Shown here: positions 61,257 to 64,000 of the stretch, piece by piece
Position numbering within the stretch: the first letter of the stretch is position 1
How the letters are laid out: each line of letters opens with the position of its first letter
Assembly: GCF_002078875.1 (NCBI RefSeq)
Contig: NC_034414.1
Location: 22,684,616-22,748,615 of the forward strand
DNA from: Numida meleagris
Lineage: Eukaryota > Chordata > Aves > Galliformes > Numididae
DNA: 64,000 nt
Direction of reading: 5' to 3'
Made by a program: the position numbers and the translations under genes
The notes under the pieces: generated by a model
Databases searched by the model: none
The model's input: only the letters and a program-made list of their open reading frames with translations
What the model was told of the DNA's origin: nothing

Positions 61257-61561
61257 CTACATGTGGAGCTGGTGCCACATGGCAATCTGTCTCCTGGGGT
61301 TCCTCAGCATTTCTTCCCAGTGGTTCCTCTCTGTGCCTGTGACATGCAAACCCAGGCTGCACTTGCCGAGCACTTGGCTTTGCCCAGCGCCATCCTGGCT
61401 CAGCATTTCCAGCTCCACACTGGAGGCACGTAGGAGCTCATGAGGCACCTCAAACATGATCATCTCATTCCATACGGGGTTGATCTTGTGCTTAGCACGT
61501 TTGGTCTGCTTCTTCTTCAGCTTCAAGGACTGATGCCTCAGGGTCACCTTGACAGAAACAT
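61257..61561 (-). CDS. SYT13: SYT13 terminal coding exon
   Basis: Read on the minus strand, the acceptor is tctttgtag at 61562-61570. It encodes VSVKVTLRHQSLKLKKKQTK through MWHQLHM, with stop TAG at 61257-61259. Confidence 0.93.
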
Positions 61562-61973
61562 CTACAAAGAAATCAGAGAAACTGTATTATTGAGCATTTA
61601 ATAAAATGAATGCAAGAGAACTTTAACTAATTACATCAGGCTGAGTAAGAGAATATGAGAAACACTGATCTTGGGGTTTTTAGCGTTCCCTTTTTAAAAA
61701 TTGTTCAAATCTCTTTAACTTTCTAAGGCAATTGTTTTTGTTGTTTTTTTTTTTTTCCAGTAAACACCATATTTCCCACTTTCTTTCTAGATTTACTTCA
61801 TAGCAGAAAAAATAACCTCAGCTTTTCTTGCTATTCCACTTACCATTGCCAAGTAGGTCTTTCAGCTGCTTGGAATGGAGATTTTTAGCCTTAATAATCA
61901 CCACAAGCAGGCGGTTTGCAGCTGGCAGGTAGCTGATAGAGAGCAGAACTTCCCCATGGCCCGTAGATGGCTC
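61257..61973 (-). CDS. SYT13: SYT13 (synaptotagmin-13), last two coding exons, partial
   Basis: Minus-strand exons 61844-61973 and 61257-61561 join in phase (G|AT = Asp) to encode the C-terminal about 144 residues, most of the C2B domain: GEVLLSISYLPAANRLLVVI, AKNLHSKQLKDLLGND, a polybasic strand (KLKKKQTKRAKHKINPVWNE) and the family-type end PRRQIAMWHQLHM. Synaptotagmin-13 is a membrane-anchored C2A-C2B vesicle-trafficking protein that does not bind calcium. The usual loop aspartates are absent here: the DPYVK motif is replaced by DVSVK, and the second acidic loop is reduced to a single Asp. The rest of the gene lies beyond 64000 to the right. Convergence with PRDM11 matches the human order. 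Confidence 0.93.
61562..61843 (-). other. SYT13: Last SYT13 intron
   Basis: A 282-bp GT-AG intron on the minus strand (donor gtaagtgg, acceptor tttgtag), with a T-rich tract. Nothing else is seen. Confidence 0.88.
61844..61973 (-). CDS. SYT13: SYT13 penultimate coding exon
   Basis: Minus-strand acceptor tgcatttccag, donor caatg|gtaagt. Encodes EPSTGHGEVLLSISYLPAAN through KDLLGN, the first strands of C2B, starting in phase 0. Confidence 0.93.
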
Positions 61974-64000
61974 CTGGAAATGCATAAAGAGTTAATTTTG
62001 TCTACAGTCTGGGTCTAACATTAGGAAAACTAAATAACACAAGGGGATGAATTTAAGGTCATAGACTGACCAAACTGTCTCCCTGTCTCAGTACAGGAGA
62101 CTTCTCCAGTTTAACTGGATCAGAACAAACCAGGCAACATATTCAAGAAACCTCCTTTGCTCACAGGGAACAGAACACATTGGTTACTTCTTTCTTTTGC
62201 TACTGGAAAGCAACTGAGGGGAAATTCAGGTTAGATGCTAGGAGGAAATTCTTTATTTGAAGTGTGGTGATGCACTGGCACAGACTGTCCAGTGAGGCTG
62301 TGGATTTCCCATCCTGGGAGGCGTTCAAGGCCAGGTTGGATGAGGCCCTGGGCAGCCTGAGCTGGTGGGTGGCAGCACTGCCCATGGCAAGGGTTTGGAA
62401 CTGAGCAGGCTTTGAGGTCCCTTCCAACCCAAGCCTTTCTATGATTCCATGAACTGCTTCTGAACAGCTATTTTCAGTGGAATATTTAATCAGAAGAGAA
62501 TTTGGGGCAAAATTCTGTGTAAGTATTCCAATCATTTTGTGAGAGACTATCTAGCTGTCCTTGGTATATATCCCCTACTTCTATTACTGCTCTTTTTAAT
62601 TCACTCATCACTTTTGTGAGGGGTCTCTGACCAGACATGGTCCCAGGTCCACACTGCTTGATTGTTAGGTTGCCTGGGAAAAAGTAGGTGATGCCTTGGC
62701 TTGTGCCACCCAACTACCCTGGAGTTGGTGTTGAACTTTCTTTGTCAACCCTATCTGGTGGTAGAAAAAACAAAAGCCAACCTAAAGCCCTCGTCAGCTC
62801 AGCACAGTGCTCTACCCTTCCTCTGTTCTGGCCTCCCTCCAGCCTGTGAACAGCTATCCCTGCTGCCCCAGTGAGATTAACCTCAGGGTAAATGCTCTGA
62901 AAAATCAAGCATTCAACTCATGGGGCTGCACGTATTTCATTTTTGGGTTCTTTGATTCCTTCCCATTAGCAATTGTCCTCTTATCCTCCTGACCTTTATT
63001 CCCCTCTCTCACTTGCTCTGTACAAATATCCCTGCAGGCAGAAAAAGAGGGAAATGACTGCTCGCCAGCTGAGCTCGCTTTGGAAAGCAGCACCTCTGCT
63101 ATGCAAGGAAGGAAAGGAAGTGCTCGCCATGCATGCAGAGCTGCAAGCCTATGGTGAGGGGTGAGAGGAACGTAGTTACTCTCCATAAGTTCAAGATTGT
63201 GACAGAAATCTGTTTTGGTGTGAGGTTAATGACCCAGAAGAGACACAGAAAGCCAATGTCAATTCAATAGACTCCCTCTGGACTCCTTAACGTGATCTAC
63301 AAGCTTTAGGACAGACAACCCTCCTCTAGGCCATTTCTGTGCTCTCCACTTGCAGTTCTAAGTGAGCCATAAATATTTCAAATTAAGTTTTCACCGGGTT
63401 ACTTCCAACAGGCAAGGACAGGCCCTCTGTATGCTCCCCATGAGGTGATTGACTCTCCAGAAAGCATGGCTGTCATCACTGTCTGGTTTGAATGACTTAT
63501 TTGTCGTGCACAGTTCAGGTGGGAGGCCATTAGCAAGGAAGCCTGAAATTCAATCCCAGATCAGTCTGAGTAAATCTTCCTTCATGCAGTCAGGTAGCAA
63601 CAAAGGGCTTGTATACGTTTCACTTAAATAAATCCTGCCCTAAATGCAAGTGCATCTTAAAAAATAAACACAAAAAGAGGCAGATTTAAATGGCTGTGTG
63701 TCCCTGATAAATACAAATATCACCTTAATACAAAACCGTAATTTTGACAAGTTATGAACTGCTTTTGTTTACATATCCACCCTGTATCTCACCAAGTCTC
63801 ACTCTATAGCTCTTGGCTAGATGCTGGTTACTGTAGCTCCACACACAGGTGAATGCTGTAAAGGCTGAGAGGCTGGGTACGGCAGCGGGCTGTAAATGCA
63901 CATACACACATGTGCACTTGTACACACTGTGCACACATGCCACATGTTGTGCTTATGGCTTTTTAGCCTCTAATATTCTGATTGAGTTCTTGACCATCCT
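61974..64000 (-). other. SYT13: SYT13 intron (continues beyond the window)
   Basis: No further SYT13 exon is recognised up to the window end. Contains one sense CR1 fragment at 62217-62452 and otherwise unique sequence. Confidence 0.6.
62217..62452 (+). repeat. CR1 LINE fragment, sense
   Basis: Contains aggaggaaattctttatttg, tgtggatttcccatcctggg, gggcagcctgagctggtggg and the 3' end ggtcccttccaacccaagcc...tctatgattccatga. Inserted in the SYT13 intron, antisense to that gene. Confidence 0.95.

Overview
This is a window of vertebrate nuclear DNA, almost certainly from a bird and most likely a galliform such as chicken. The evidence is GT-AG introns, a CpG-island promoter, sparse repeats dominated by 5'-truncated CR1 LINEs in both orientations, and two genes adjacent in the amniote block equivalent to human 11p11.2. 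I infer chicken chromosome 5 from remembered synteny and have not tested it.

Layout. 1-8.25 kb is intergenic: two CR1 fragments, a 22-bp tandem repeat and two AT-rich blocks that look like candidate conserved non-coding elements. 8.27-9.66 kb is a CpG island holding the presumed non-coding first exon of PRDM11 (splice donor at 9116/9117). 22.6-47.04 kb carries seven coding exons of PRDM11 on the + strand. They join in phase at every junction into one 1183-residue reading frame: an N-terminal tail, a CCCH zinc knuckle, a PR/SET domain, a lysine-rich linker, a CxxC/coiled-coil segment, and a 721-residue last exon with a TTF/BED-like zinc finger followed by a hAT-transposase-like region. PRDM11 lacks the C2H2 finger array typical of PRDM proteins, so the transposon-derived module may supply its DNA-binding and dimerisation functions. 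Failure to splice intron 7 would end the protein at exactly 511 residues, and an AATAAA lies 112 bp after that stop, which points to a short PR-only isoform.

Nested inside the 14.8-kb intron 5, on the same strand, is a second, intact two-exon gene (31493-34211, 331 aa). It encodes an N-terminal Myb/SANT-like DNA-binding domain of the MYPOP/NAIF1/Harbinger-associated type, a serine-rich linker, a long helical segment and a C-terminal nuclear localisation signal. A 48-bp near-identical direct repeat, each copy able to form a hairpin, flanks this nested gene at 30.2 kb and 39.75 kb.

47.05-53.47 kb is probably a long PRDM11 3' UTR or 3' flank with several AATAAA signals. 53.5-61.25 kb contains four CR1 fragments, one broken up by a pyrimidine microsatellite. 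61.26-61.97 kb holds the last two coding exons of SYT13 on the - strand, convergent with PRDM11; the rest of SYT13 lies beyond the right edge. No tRNA, rRNA, CRISPR, bacterial-type element or intact retroelement gene was seen.

Main points of interest: a PR/SET domain fused to a domesticated hAT transposase, with acidic residues at candidate catalytic positions; a same-strand nested Myb/SANT gene of likely transposon ancestry; a predicted intronic-polyadenylation short isoform; and a hairpin repeat pair flanking the nested gene.
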